The notes: generated by a model not told the origin, from the sequence alone. Counted from the first letter of the stretch, positions 41,744 through 50,694 are shown. The stretch is 64,000 nt of DNA from Lachnospira eligens (GCF_009680455.1 NZ_WKRD01000004.1:62001-126000); one strand, 5' to 3'. A program made the numbers and translations.

Positions 41744-44137
41744 ATGACAGAGAATAATAACCGCGCAGTCATTACAGGTCTTGGAATGATATGTGCTATC
41801 GGTAATTCAGTAGATGAAGCATGGAATAATGCCATTAATTCGGTTTCAGGAATACATAAAACAACAACACTTGATACAACAGACTGTTACGCAGACCTTG
41901 CAGCAGAAGTTAAGTGCGACACACTTGGAGATTTTGAGGGAAGCGAAGATGCTGACCGTTCAGCACAGCTTTGTATCAAGGCAGCAGGCGAGGCAATGAA
42001 GGACGCAGGACTTGATGATTTTGCAGGAGACCCTAAAGCTTCGGTTATAATTGGAAGCTGTGTTGGTGGTGCAGTCAGCATTTCTGATTATTATGAGCAT
42101 GGCAAGAAAGCAAGTGATGTAACTAAGATGCCAATCTCATCAATAGCACCTCAGGTTGCAGGTCAGTGCCATGCAGGCGGCGTTGTTACTAATATTGCAA
42201 ATGCATGTGCGGCCGGAACAATCAGTATTGCATACGCATGCGAGCTTATCAGAGCAGGCAAGGCAGATGTAGTACTTGCAGGTGGTTCAGACACATTTGC
42301 AGCAGTACCATATGCCGGATTCTTATCACTTCATGCACTTGACGCAGATGGCTGCTCACCATTCAACAGATGTACAGGAATTACACTTGGTGAAGGTTCA
42401 GGTGTCGTAGTAGTAGAAAGCTACGAGCATGCTAAGGCAAGAAATGCAAAAATGTATTGTGAAGTATTAGGTGCTGGTGTCAGCAGTGACGCACACCATA
42501 TCACAGCTCCAAGACCGGATGGAGAAGGTCAGATGGAAGCTATCAACAGAGCAATTAAGAATTCGGGATTGAAGAAATCGGACATCGGATATGTTAATGC
42601 ACATGGAACAGGAACGGCTAAGAACGATGATGCAGAATTCTTATCATTACATACAATATTTGACGGCGAGAACAATAATCTTTCAGTAAGCTCAACAAAG
42701 GCTATGACAGGACACTGCCTCGGTGCAGCAGGAGCAATTGAAGCAGTATTTTCAATCAAGGCACTTACAACTAATACAGTAGTTCCAACACTCGGATTTA
42801 AGGACGAGGATATGGATAAGCTTGCTGAAAAGGCCGGAAAGATAGATTTCTGCCCTAATAAGGCACATGAAAAAGAACTTACAAGCGTAATGAACAACTC
42901 ATTTGCATTCGGCGGTAATAACGCAAGTATTATCTTTAGCAAAGAGGCTGGAAATGTGACAGTTAAGGAAGAGAAGAAGCCCCTTGTTATCACAGGTATT
43001 GGTGTGGTTACACCAAGCGGCAACGGTGTAGATACATATGTTGCAAATGCAGTAAAAAACGAAGCTCTGACAGAAGCTAATTTAAGAAGTTCAGTCGGCA
43101 AGGAAGATTATGATGCACTTGGACTTAAGATGTCATTCTATAGAAAGCTTGATAATTTCAGTCAGCTTCAGGCAGTATCAGGTATGGAAGCACTTAAGGA
43201 CGCTGATTATGCAGTAACAGACGATAATGCAACAGATATTGGAATAATTGTGGGAACGTCAGAGGGTGCACTTGGAACATGCTGTGATTTCCAGAGTATG
43301 ATTACAGAGAAGGGCAATGCTTCAGGAAGTGCATTCAAATTTCCTAACACTGTATACAATGCAGCAGGCGGATATCTTTCAATCTGCTCAGGAATCAAGG
43401 GCTACAATGTAACAGTTACTAACGGTGCACAGTCTGGTCTTGCAAGCATGGCATATGCAATGAGCGTACTCCGTTCAGGACAGGAAAATGCTATGTTAGC
43501 CACAGGTTCTGATGAGAACAGCGACATAATGACAGAGCTTTTCGGTAAGTTAGGTGTTACATCTGAAAGTGTCGTTACCCCATTTTCAGGAAATGATGGA
43601 TTCGTATTAAGCGATGGCAGTGCTTCAGTTCTTATTGAGGATGAGAAGGCAGCCAGGGAGCGTGGTGCAAGAATCTACTGCCATGCAGCAGGATACGGAA
43701 TGGCTCATTCAAATGTTAAGTTCGGAACACTTACAGGTTCAGAGGCAGGCCTTACAAATGCAGTTAATAACGCATTAGCAGACGCAGGAATGACAATTGA
43801 TGATATAGATGCAGTATTTGGTTTCGCAAACGGAATGAAGGCTGTCGATGATGTAGAAATCAAGGGATTGACAGCAGTATTTGGTGACAAACTGGCAGAA
43901 AAACCGGTTGTGGAATTAAAGGAAGTTCTTGGTGAGTCAAGAGCAGCAGCAGCAACAACAGCAGCAGCACACGCAGCACTTATGTTTGCTGGAAAGATAC
44001 CTTCACAGGAAGCATACAGCATTGCAGCAGACGGAAGCGTTTCTAAGACTAATGTTGAAGCTTCTAAGTTAAACAATGTACTTGTAGCTGCATATGGTGC
44101 AGGGGGTTCATACACAGCAATCGTACTCAGCAAGTAA
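41744..44137 (+). CDS. fused beta-ketoacyl synthase: active KS plus degenerate KS (chain-length-factor-like)
   Basis: 797 residues from ATG 41744 (AAAGGAG upstream). Residues about 1-405 form a complete FabF-type ketosynthase with Cys155 (ANACAAGT), His287 (NAHGTGT) and His324 (TGHCLGAAG). Residues about 410-797 form a second KS fold where the active-site region reads VTNGAQSGLASM: Cys is Ala565 with Gln566 beside it, and both His motifs are gone (GFANGMK, LGESRAAAA). This equals a KS-alpha/KS-beta heterodimer in one chain; in type II polyketide systems the degenerate partner sets chain length. Normal FabF has about 410 residues. It would elongate ACP-bound chains in this operon. Confidence 0.9.
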   Translation: MTENNNRAVITGLGMICAIGNSVDEAWNNAINSVSGIHKTTTLDTTDCYADLAAEVKCDTLGDFEGSEDADRSAQLCIKAAGEAMKDAGLDDFAGDPKASVIIGSCVGGAVSISDYYEHGKKASDVTKMPISSIAPQVAGQCHAGGVVTNIANACAAGTISIAYACELIRAGKADVVLAGGSDTFAAVPYAGFLSLHALDADGCSPFNRCTGITLGEGSGVVVVESYEHAKARNAKMYCEVLGAGVSSDAHHITAPRPDGEGQMEAINRAIKNSGLKKSDIGYVNAHGTGTAKNDDAEFLSLHTIFDGENNNLSVSSTKAMTGHCLGAAGAIEAVFSIKALTTNTVVPTLGFKDEDMDKLAEKAGKIDFCPNKAHEKELTSVMNNSFAFGGNNASIIFSKEAGNVTVKEEKKPLVITGIGVVTPSGNGVDTYVANAVKNEALTEANLRSSVGKEDYDALGLKMSFYRKLDNFSQLQAVSGMEALKDADYAVTDDNATDIGIIVGTSEGALGTCCDFQSMITEKGNASGSAFKFPNTVYNAAGGYLSICSGIKGYNVTVTNGAQSGLASMAYAMSVLRSGQENAMLATGSDENSDIMTELFGKLGVTSESVVTPFSGNDGFVLSDGSASVLIEDEKAARERGARIYCHAAGYGMAHSNVKFGTLTGSEAGLTNAVNNALADAGMTIDDIDAVFGFANGMKAVDDVEIKGLTAVFGDKLAEKPVVELKEVLGESRAAAATTAAAHAALMFAGKIPSQEAYSIAADGSVSKTNVEASKLNNVLVAAYGAGGSYTAIVLSK

Positions 44138-44200
44138 TGAAGCAGGGGCAGATGCCCATGACAAAGAACTGACATTTTCTTAAAGAAAGGACACACAGAT

Positions 44201-44932
44201 ATGAAAGTAGCATTAGTTACAGGAGCTTCCCGTGGTATTGGAAAGGCTTGTGCTATACGTCTGGCAAAAGACGGATATGCCGTAGTCATCAATTACAGCC
44301 ATTCAGAGGAACAGGCACAGAAGGTTCTTGATGAAATCGTGGCAGCAGGAGGAACAGCCATAACATATAAAGCAGATGTTTCAGACCTTAATCAGGTTAA
44401 GCAGATGGTTAAAGATGTAAGTAAGGAGCTTGGCGGAATAGATGTACTCGTAAACAACGCAGGAATTGTAAGAGATGAGTACCTTCTCATGCTCAACAAG
44501 GATACACTTGATACATGCATGGACTTAAATGTTAAGGGTTACTTCTACTGCGCACAGCAGGCAGTACTTAAAATGTTCAGAAAGAAGAGCGGTGTCATCA
44601 TCAACATGTCATCAGTCAGCTCGAAATTCGCACTTCCGGGACAGTCTGTATACAGTGCAACAAAGGGTGCTGTTAATTCAATGACACAGACAATGGCTAA
44701 GGAGCTTGCAGGTTACGGAATCCGTGTAAATGCAGTAGCACCGGGATTTATAGAGACAGAGATGTTGGATGCAATTCCAGAAGAGAAGAAGAAAGAGTAT
44801 TTAGACGCAATCCCAATGCATAAGTTAGGAAAGGCAGAAGATGTTGCAAATGTTGTATCATCACTTTGCTCAGACGCATTTTCATATGTAACAGGTCAGG
44901 TTATCGTGCTTGATGGAGGATTATCATTATGA
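44201..44932 (+). CDS. fabG: 3-oxoacyl-ACP reductase
   Basis: 243 residues of the short-chain dehydrogenase family: NADPH-binding TGASRGIGKA (about 7-16), NNAGIVRD, catalytic Ser in INMSSVSS, and YSATKG with catalytic Tyr/Lys (about 151-156). It reduces the 3-keto group made by the ketosynthase. Its stop overlaps the start of the dehydratase gene (ATGA), so both are translated in step. A housekeeping copy is probably elsewhere, as this operon lacks fabH, fabK, accB and accC. Confidence 0.92.
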   Translation: MKVALVTGASRGIGKACAIRLAKDGYAVVINYSHSEEQAQKVLDEIVAAGGTAITYKADVSDLNQVKQMVKDVSKELGGIDVLVNNAGIVRDEYLLMLNKDTLDTCMDLNVKGYFYCAQQAVLKMFRKKSGVIINMSSVSSKFALPGQSVYSATKGAVNSMTQTMAKELAGYGIRVNAVAPGFIETEMLDAIPEEKKKEYLDAIPMHKLGKAEDVANVVSSLCSDAFSYVTGQVIVLDGGLSL

Positions 44933-45387
44933 TGAACATATTTGAGATTAATAAAAGAATAGGACAGCGCCCACCTTTCCAGATGATTGAGAAGGTGTTA
45001 GAGCTTGAGCCTAATGTAAGTGCCAGAGGTATTAAAAATGTATCAATTAATGAACCATATTTTATGGGACATTTTCCTGACGCACCTATAATGCCGGGCG
45101 TACTTATAATTGAAAGCTGCGCCCAGCTCTGTTCACTTGTAATCGATGACGGTGGAAAGAGCAGGGAAGAGGGCAAGTTATATGTGCTTCTTAAAGTAGA
45201 CGGATTCAAGTTTGTAAAGCCTGTAATTCCAGGAGATACACTTGATATTACAGTTACAGCTACAAGAATCAACAAGGTTCTCGCATCATTTGACGCAGTA
45301 GTTAAGGTAGATGGCAATGTGTACGCAAAGGGAAGCATGACATTTACAACAGTAGACCGTAAGGATATATATGGAACGGAGGAATAA
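44929..45387 (+). CDS. fabZ: 3-hydroxyacyl-ACP dehydratase
   Basis: 152 residues with the hot-dog-fold dehydratase signature: catalytic His in GHFPDAPIMPGVL (about 45-57) followed by IIESCAQL with the conserved Glu. It removes water to give the trans-2-enoyl-ACP. The start may be ATG 44929 or 44932. No enoyl reductase gene is near, so without help from elsewhere the product would keep its double bond. Confidence 0.92.
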   Translation: MMNIFEINKRIGQRPPFQMIEKVLELEPNVSARGIKNVSINEPYFMGHFPDAPIMPGVLIIESCAQLCSLVIDDGGKSREEGKLYVLLKVDGFKFVKPVIPGDTLDITVTATRINKVLASFDAVVKVDGNVYAKGSMTFTTVDRKDIYGTEE

Positions 45388-45391
45388 ATTA

Positions 45392-46321
45392 ATGGGAAAA
45401 ATAGCAGTATTATTTTCAGGTCAGGGTGCGCAGTATGTAGGAATGGGCAAAGACCTATACGATTCAGATTCTGATGCAAAGAAATTATATGATTTGGGGG
45501 AGTCGCTCCGTCCGGGAACAGTTAAGGTGTGCTTTGAAGGAGAAGGCGAGGAGCTTACCAAGACAGAGAATACACAGCCGGCACTTTTCCTTACAGACCT
45601 TGCATTTGCCAATGCGCTTAAGGATGCCGGAATTAAGGCTGACGCTGTAGCAGGATTTTCACTTGGAGAGATTCCTGCACTTGCATACGCAGGAGTTTTA
45701 TCAATAGAGGACGCATTTAAACTGGTAGTTATCAGAGGAACCAAGATGGGTGAGCTTTCTACAAAGTATGCAGGCGGAATGGCAGCAGCACTTAAGCTTG
45801 CTCCAGAAGTTGTTGAAGAGACATGTAAGGAATTCAAGGAAATCTGGCCGGTTAATTATAATTGTCCTGGACAGATTTCATGTGCAGGAAGTGCTGACGA
45901 GATAGACGCATTCTGCGCTGCAATCAAGGAAAAAGGAGGCAGGGCAGTTAAGCTTGCAGTAAGCGGTGCATTCCATACTCCTTATATGAAGGATGCAAGT
46001 GAAGAACTTGAGAAGGCACTCAAGGCAATGACAATTAATGCTCCACAGACAGAGATATATGCCAACAGAACAGGAAAGCCTTATCCACAGGATACAGCAC
46101 AGATTATAGAAACAATAGCACTTCAGGCTTCTTCAAGTGTAAGGTTTGAGGACACATTAAAGAATATGTGGGCTGACGGAATAGACACATTTATCGAGGT
46201 AGGAGCAGGAAAGACACTTACAGGATTTGTTAAGAAGACACTTCCAGAAGCAAAGATGTACACAGTTACAACAGTTGATGCGTTGAATGAGGCAATTGAG
46301 AACATCAAGGCAGGAGAATAA
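45392..46321 (+). CDS. fabD: malonyl-CoA:ACP acyltransferase
   Basis: 309 residues from ATG 45392, 8 bp after GGAGGA. FSGQGAQYVGMG opens the fold, GFSLGEIPAL carries the catalytic Ser (about 89) and GAFHTPYM the catalytic His (about 195). The Arg that binds malonate is in KLVVIRGTKMG. It loads malonate from CoA onto the ACP, supplying extender units to the ketosynthase. Its stop touches the accD-like start. Confidence 0.92.
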   Translation: MGKIAVLFSGQGAQYVGMGKDLYDSDSDAKKLYDLGESLRPGTVKVCFEGEGEELTKTENTQPALFLTDLAFANALKDAGIKADAVAGFSLGEIPALAYAGVLSIEDAFKLVVIRGTKMGELSTKYAGGMAAALKLAPEVVEETCKEFKEIWPVNYNCPGQISCAGSADEIDAFCAAIKEKGGRAVKLAVSGAFHTPYMKDASEELEKALKAMTINAPQTEIYANRTGKPYPQDTAQIIETIALQASSSVRFEDTLKNMWADGIDTFIEVGAGKTLTGFVKKTLPEAKMYTVTTVDALNEAIENIKAGE

Positions 46322-46323
46322 TA

Positions 46324-47094
46324 ATGACAGTTAAATGTAACAAATGTAAAGAAGAAATCAATAAAGAGGATTTGGAGAAGAATTACTACATATGCCCGTT
46401 ATGCGGGAAGCTAAACCGTATGCCGGCAAAGAACAGACTTCAGATGCTTACAGAAAAGTTTGATGTAATGTTTAATGATCAGGAATTTACAGATCCTATT
46501 GATTTTCCATCATACAAGGAAAAGTATGAGTCTGCCAGAGAAAAGAGCGGTGAGACAGAGGGCGTTGTATGCGGCAGAGGAACTATCGGTGGGAATGATA
46601 CATGCATATTCATTATGGAGCCTAACTTCATGATGGGTTCTATGGGAACAGTTGTTGGGGACAGAATTACAGCACTTTTTGAATATGCTACAAAGAACAG
46701 ACTTCCAGTTATCGGATATACAGTTTCAGGTGGTGCAAGAATGCAGGAGGGCGCACTGTCACTTATGCAGATGGCAAAGGTTTCAGCAGCAGCCAAGAGA
46801 CATAGTGACGCAGGACTCTTATATGTTGTATGTACAACAGACCCTACAATGGGCGGTGCTACAGCAAGCTTTGCAATGCTTGGAGATATAATCATATCTG
46901 AACCGGGTGCAATGATTGGATTTGCAGGAAAGCGAGTAGTAGAGCAGGTTACAGGTGAAGTGCTTCCGGATAATTTCCAGAGCGCAGAGTTCCAGTTAAA
47001 GAACGGATTTATAGATGATATCGTGCCAAGACAGGAACAGAGGGCATATCTTGCTAACATTCTTGCAATACATGCAGAAACAGTAAGTGCATAA
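46324..47094 (+). CDS. accD: acetyl-CoA carboxylase carboxyltransferase beta subunit
   Basis: 256 residues. The N-terminal zinc ribbon has CNKCKEEI and CPLCGKLNRMP (four Cys), and the crotonase-like domain has YTVSGGARMQEG (CoA/oxyanion site) and ISEPGAMIGFAGKRV. It pairs with the AccA product that follows to move the carboxyl group from biotin to acetyl-CoA, giving malonyl-CoA. The biotin carrier and biotin carboxylase genes are not in the window and must be supplied in trans. Confidence 0.92.
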   Translation: MTVKCNKCKEEINKEDLEKNYYICPLCGKLNRMPAKNRLQMLTEKFDVMFNDQEFTDPIDFPSYKEKYESAREKSGETEGVVCGRGTIGGNDTCIFIMEPNFMMGSMGTVVGDRITALFEYATKNRLPVIGYTVSGGARMQEGALSLMQMAKVSAAAKRHSDAGLLYVVCTTDPTMGGATASFAMLGDIIISEPGAMIGFAGKRVVEQVTGEVLPDNFQSAEFQLKNGFIDDIVPRQEQRAYLANILAIHAETVSA

Positions 47095-47130
47095 CAGTAT
47101 TGCATTGCAATATAAGGAGAAAGATTAATC

Positions 47131-48039
47131 ATGACAAACGAGAATTTAAGTGTTTATGACAGAATCTGCCGTACAAGAAAGAGCGGCAGAGCAACCGCAT
47201 CGGATTATATAAATGCTACAATAACTGATTTTGTAGAACTTCACGGTGACAGATGCTTTGCAGACGACCATGCCATTGTTGGAGGTATCGGACGACTTAA
47301 CGGAAAGCCTGTAACTGTAATCGGAATTGAAAAAGGAAGAGATTTAAACGAAAGACTTTTAAGGAATTTTGGCTGCGTTCTTCCAGAAGGATACAGAAAA
47401 GCATTAAGACTTATAAAGCAGGCTGAAAAGTTCCACAGACCTGTTATCTGTTTTGTTGATACACAGGGTGCTAACTGCGGTAAGGGCGCAGAAGAAAGAG
47501 GACAGGGACAGGCAATCGCCAACAACCTGTATGAGCTTACAGATGTTAAGACACCTATTATATCAGTAATGATTGGTGAAGGCGGGAGCGGCGGCGCACT
47601 TGCACTTGCTGTTGCGGATGAAGTATGGATGCTTGAAAATGCATATTATTCAGTAATCACACCTGAGTCATGTGCAAGTATTCTATTCAAAGATCCTAAG
47701 AGAGCGCCAGAGGCAGCAGAACATCTCAAGCTTACAGCATCAGACCTCAATAAAATGGGTATCGTAGAAAAGGTTGTTGAAGAACCGGAAGATTTTTCAG
47801 AAGAGAAAGAAACATCACATTTTATGAAAAAGCTTGCTGATGACCTTTCAAAAGAAATAAAGCAGTTAGAGAAGAAGCCGGTTGATAAGCTTCTTGATGA
47901 CAGATATGAGAAATACAGAAAAATAGGCCGTTACAGCGAATACAGTGAGGCAGTAGGAGAGGTTCCTGGAGCAGCACAGTTACTTGGTGTATCACAGGCT
48001 CCTGCAAGAAAGAGAAGAGGATTATTTGGACGTGGCTAA
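47131..48039 (+). CDS. accA: acetyl-CoA carboxylase carboxyltransferase alpha subunit
   Basis: 302 residues. DRICRTRKSGRATASDYI, CFVDTQGANCGKGAEERGQG and MIGEGGSGGALALAVADEVWMLE are AccA hallmarks; the last forms the oxyanion hole. The subunit completes carboxyltransferase with AccD. The tail RRGLFGRG overlaps by 8 bp the GTG start of the next reductase gene. GGAGAAAG lies before the ATG. Confidence 0.92.
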   Translation: MTNENLSVYDRICRTRKSGRATASDYINATITDFVELHGDRCFADDHAIVGGIGRLNGKPVTVIGIEKGRDLNERLLRNFGCVLPEGYRKALRLIKQAEKFHRPVICFVDTQGANCGKGAEERGQGQAIANNLYELTDVKTPIISVMIGEGGSGGALALAVADEVWMLENAYYSVITPESCASILFKDPKRAPEAAEHLKLTASDLNKMGIVEKVVEEPEDFSEEKETSHFMKKLADDLSKEIKQLEKKPVDKLLDDRYEKYRKIGRYSEYSEAVGEVPGAAQLLGVSQAPARKRRGLFGRG

Positions 48040-48754
48040 GATATTAGTTTTAAATGGAAGTCCACATAAGAGTGCCAGCACTACAATGGCGGTAACCAAC
48101 GCATTTGTAAAGGGAATATGCGAAGGTGGTGAATACGAGTCGGAGATAATTAATATCTCCGACTTAAATGTTACTCCATGCATGGGCTGTCTTTCATGCT
48201 GGGCAAGGACTGAGGGCGAGTGTGTTATCAAAAATGATGACATGCCGGCAGTTAAGAAAAGAATAGAAGAAGCAGACATTATAATTGAAAGTTATCCGTT
48301 GTATTTTTTTGGCATGCCGGGGCAGATGAAGCTTTTCACAGACAGACTTTTAAGCATGATGTGTACTTACAGGGGACAGAAGCCACCTGAAAATGGCGAG
48401 TCATTTCACGGCATAAGAAATCCAAAGACGGGACAGAAATTGGTTCTTATATCGGGATGTGCTTATTCGGAGTCAGAGTCAGTCTATGATTCGCTTCTTA
48501 AGGAATATGAGTGCATATGTGGTAAAAATGGATTTACAGCAATTCTATGTCCACAGTTAAAGACATTAATTGAACTGGGTGCAAGTTCAAGACTTGACAG
48601 ATATTTGTCAAAGTATGAGGCGGCTGGAAAAGAGTTTGCTGCGACAAAGCATTTGTCAGAGGAGACAAAGCAGAAGCTGTCAAAAGCTCCATTTTCAGAG
48701 GCAGTGTATAAGAATCTGCTTGATAATTTCTGGAGGGAGCAGAAGGAGGGCTAA
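48032..48754 (+). CDS. NADPH-dependent FMN reductase / flavodoxin-fold oxidoreductase, paralogue
   Basis: 240 residues. The best start is GTG 48032 (reading MAKILVLNGSPHKS), overlapping the accA stop; no in-frame ATG exists near the flavin motif. CMGCLSCWARTEGEC (about 50-64) and SYPLYFFGMPGQMK mirror the protein at 5233, so both clusters carry the same enzyme type. Its presence where an enoyl reductase would be expected is notable: it might reduce an acyl intermediate or feed electrons, but this is speculation. Its stop lies in the hairpin element at 48753. Confidence 0.78.
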   Translation: MAKILVLNGSPHKSASTTMAVTNAFVKGICEGGEYESEIINISDLNVTPCMGCLSCWARTEGECVIKNDDMPAVKKRIEEADIIIESYPLYFFGMPGQMKLFTDRLLSMMCTYRGQKPPENGESFHGIRNPKTGQKLVLISGCAYSESESVYDSLLKEYECICGKNGFTAILCPQLKTLIELGASSRLDRYLSKYEAAGKEFAATKHLSEETKQKLSKAPFSEAVYKNLLDNFWREQKEG

Positions 48755-48805
48755 ATCCTCTCCTCGTCAATGGACTCGGATTTTACTTCGTAAAACAAGG
48801 AGGAT
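48753..48805 (+). promoter_or_regulatory. Shine-Dalgarno-pairing hairpin element, copy 3
   Basis: ATCCTC (about 48755-48760) pairs with GAGGAT (48800-48805), which is the ribosome site of the plsX-like gene. The inner hairpin is TTTTAC-TTC-GTAAAA, with both arms changed relative to copy 1 (TTTTCC/GGAAAA). As in the other copies it begins at the stop codon of the upstream gene. Confidence 0.7.
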
Positions 48806-48810
48806 GAGAT

Positions 48811-49800
48811 TTGATAAAGATAGTTGTAGATTTGCTTGGTGCTGACAAGCCGCAGACAGAGCTTGTTTTGGGTGCAATCAGGGCAATCAGTGAGAATAAA
48901 GATTTGTATGTATATCTGATGGGAAGGAAGGCCGAGCTGGAGGATTTCCTTGCCAATGTAACTTATGATGAATCGCAGCTTGAGATAGTGGACTGCACAC
49001 AGGAGATAACTAATTATGATGACCCGGTTGACGCTTACCACGATAAGACTGATTCGTCCTTAATCAAGGGACTTAAAATGTGCCGCATGAATGAGGATAT
49101 CGGTGGATTCGTGACATGTGGTGCAACAGGAGTTGTGCTTATAAGTTCTATCCTTATACTTGGCAAGTTAAATGCGACAAGACCGGCACTTTCAGTAGTT
49201 CTTAATGGCCGTAATGACAAGCCATTCTGTATAGTTGACTGCGGTGCCAATATTGACTGCAAGGCAGACCGTTTTGTCGATTTTGCAAGACTCGGTGTAG
49301 CTTACATGAAGACACTCGGAATTGAGAATCCGACAGTTGCAACACTTTCTAATGGCATTGAAGCTGGAAAGGGAAGTGATGTTATTAAGGAAGCTCATGA
49401 GCTTTTAGAAAAATGTGGTTTTAATTTCACAGGTAATATTGAAGGCAAAGAAGTGTTAGACGGCAACGCAGATGTTGTTGTATGTGATGGATTTGCAGGG
49501 AATGTGCTTCTTAAATCAATCGAGGGAACAGCAAAGGTTGTGTTTGATGATATAAGAAGGGCAGCAGCAGGTGCATCTGATACCCAAAAGGCACAGCTAG
49601 AGGCATTTATTGGCAGACTTGAGCCAAAGTTTGATTACAACAATGAAGGCGGAGCAATTCTTCTAGGCGTTAAGAAGCCGGTTGTTAAGGGACATGGAGC
49701 AGCAACGGACAAAACAGTGTATAATACAGTTAAGATTGCTTATGGACTTGCAAAGAATAATCTTGTGGAGAAGATAAGCGAGGAATTTGAGAAAAAGTAA
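48811..49800 (+). CDS. plsX: PlsX-like phosphate acyltransferase
   Basis: 329 residues, normal PlsX length, starting with TTG at 48811 seven bases after AGGAGG; no suitable ATG exists in frame. It reads MIKIVVDLLGADKPQTELVLGA, where most PlsX have DAMGGD, so the active-site N-terminal loop is altered. CDGFAGNVLLKSIEG and GAILLGVKKPVVKGHG are well kept. PlsX converts acyl-ACP and phosphate to acyl phosphate, the donor for PlsY-type acylation. It may deliver the product of this operon to membrane lipid. The altered loop leaves room for a different acyl preference. Confidence 0.85.
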   Translation: MIKIVVDLLGADKPQTELVLGAIRAISENKDLYVYLMGRKAELEDFLANVTYDESQLEIVDCTQEITNYDDPVDAYHDKTDSSLIKGLKMCRMNEDIGGFVTCGATGVVLISSILILGKLNATRPALSVVLNGRNDKPFCIVDCGANIDCKADRFVDFARLGVAYMKTLGIENPTVATLSNGIEAGKGSDVIKEAHELLEKCGFNFTGNIEGKEVLDGNADVVVCDGFAGNVLLKSIEGTAKVVFDDIRRAAAGASDTQKAQLEAFIGRLEPKFDYNNEGGAILLGVKKPVVKGHGAATDKTVYNTVKIAYGLAKNNLVEKISEEFEKK

Positions 49801-49822
49801 CATACATTGAGGTGATTGTATA

Positions 49823-50596
49823 ATGCAAAGAGAGAAAAACAACAATTTTATTCTTGATTTCACAGGTGTATATGATGATGAATTTGCTAAGGAAAAAACA
49901 TCACTTACATGGATAGACTGCACTGATATTACAGGATGTGATATGTATGTATCAGACGAAGCTGAAAAACAGATAGGTGAAAGAGTTGATTCTGTTGGAA
50001 TTCATGGAATACATTTTCTTGATTCGGGTAACTACCATTATGTTACTAAGATAATGACTGACAGAATTAAGGAACCGTTTTCTTTAGTTGTATTTGATCA
50101 CCATACCGATATGCAAAAACCTATGATTGAAGGATTAACAAGCTGCGGAGACTGGGCAGGAAAGGTGATTAAAGACAATCCGTATATTTGCCAGCTTATT
50201 CTAGTGGGACCAGAGAAGAAAGATATTAATGCGATTGGGTTAAGAAGTAATAAACTTATAACATATTCAGCACAGGAGATAAGAGCCGAAGCAATGGAAT
50301 CTAAAACAAACCAGATTGATTTATCAGTTCCTGTATACATATCTATTGATAAGGATGTTCTTGATGAAAGCATAAGTGAAACCAATTGGAGTCAGGGACA
50401 TATGAAGCTTGGGACATTAGAGCATATGCTTGGGATAATTATAAGAAACCAGAAGGTTTTAGGTATTGATATATGTGGAGAATGTGATACAAATATGCCG
50501 CTTCCTGAATATATGGAAGATGAGGAAAAGAACGGAGAACTTAATAAAGAATTATATAATTTTCTTTTGAAACGACTGAAAAAATATAGTTTATAA
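49823..50596 (+). CDS. arginase/agmatinase-family ureohydrolase
   Basis: 257 residues. Metal-binding motifs of the ureohydrolase fold are present: SGNYHYVT (His), VFDHHTDMQ (Asp-His-Asp) and YISIDKDVLDES (Asp-x-Asp), all for a manganese pair. The family hydrolyses guanidino compounds (arginine, agmatine, formiminoglutamate, guanidinobutyrate), releasing urea or formamide. It is shorter than arginase (about 300). It lies 22 bp after plsX and before a terminator, so it may be the last gene of that operon; no metabolic link is evident. Confidence 0.85.
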   Translation: MQREKNNNFILDFTGVYDDEFAKEKTSLTWIDCTDITGCDMYVSDEAEKQIGERVDSVGIHGIHFLDSGNYHYVTKIMTDRIKEPFSLVVFDHHTDMQKPMIEGLTSCGDWAGKVIKDNPYICQLILVGPEKKDINAIGLRSNKLITYSAQEIRAEAMESKTNQIDLSVPVYISIDKDVLDESISETNWSQGHMKLGTLEHMLGIIIRNQKVLGIDICGECDTNMPLPEYMEDEEKNGELNKELYNFLLKRLKKYSL

Positions 50597-50609
50597 ATAT
50601 TTTATAATT

Positions 50610-50646
50610 CCGCAATCCCATGTAAATACTGGGGTTGCGGGATTTT
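50610..50646 (+). terminator. rho-independent terminator
   Basis: CCGCAATCCCA pairs with TGGGGTTGCGG around TGTAAATAC and is followed by GATTTTAT. Confidence 0.8.
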
Positions 50647-50667
50647 ATAATTGGAAAATAAAAAAAA

Positions 50668-50694
50668 TTAGCACTCACCCCTTGACAGTGCTAA
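50668..50694. promoter_or_regulatory. CIRCE element (HrcA operator)
   Basis: TTAGCACTC, 9-bp spacer, CAGTGCTAA. This matches the CIRCE consensus TTAGCACTC-N9-GAGTGCTAA at 17 of 18 arm positions. HrcA binding here would block the overlapping promoter of the Hsp20 gene until heat stress. Confidence 0.93.
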
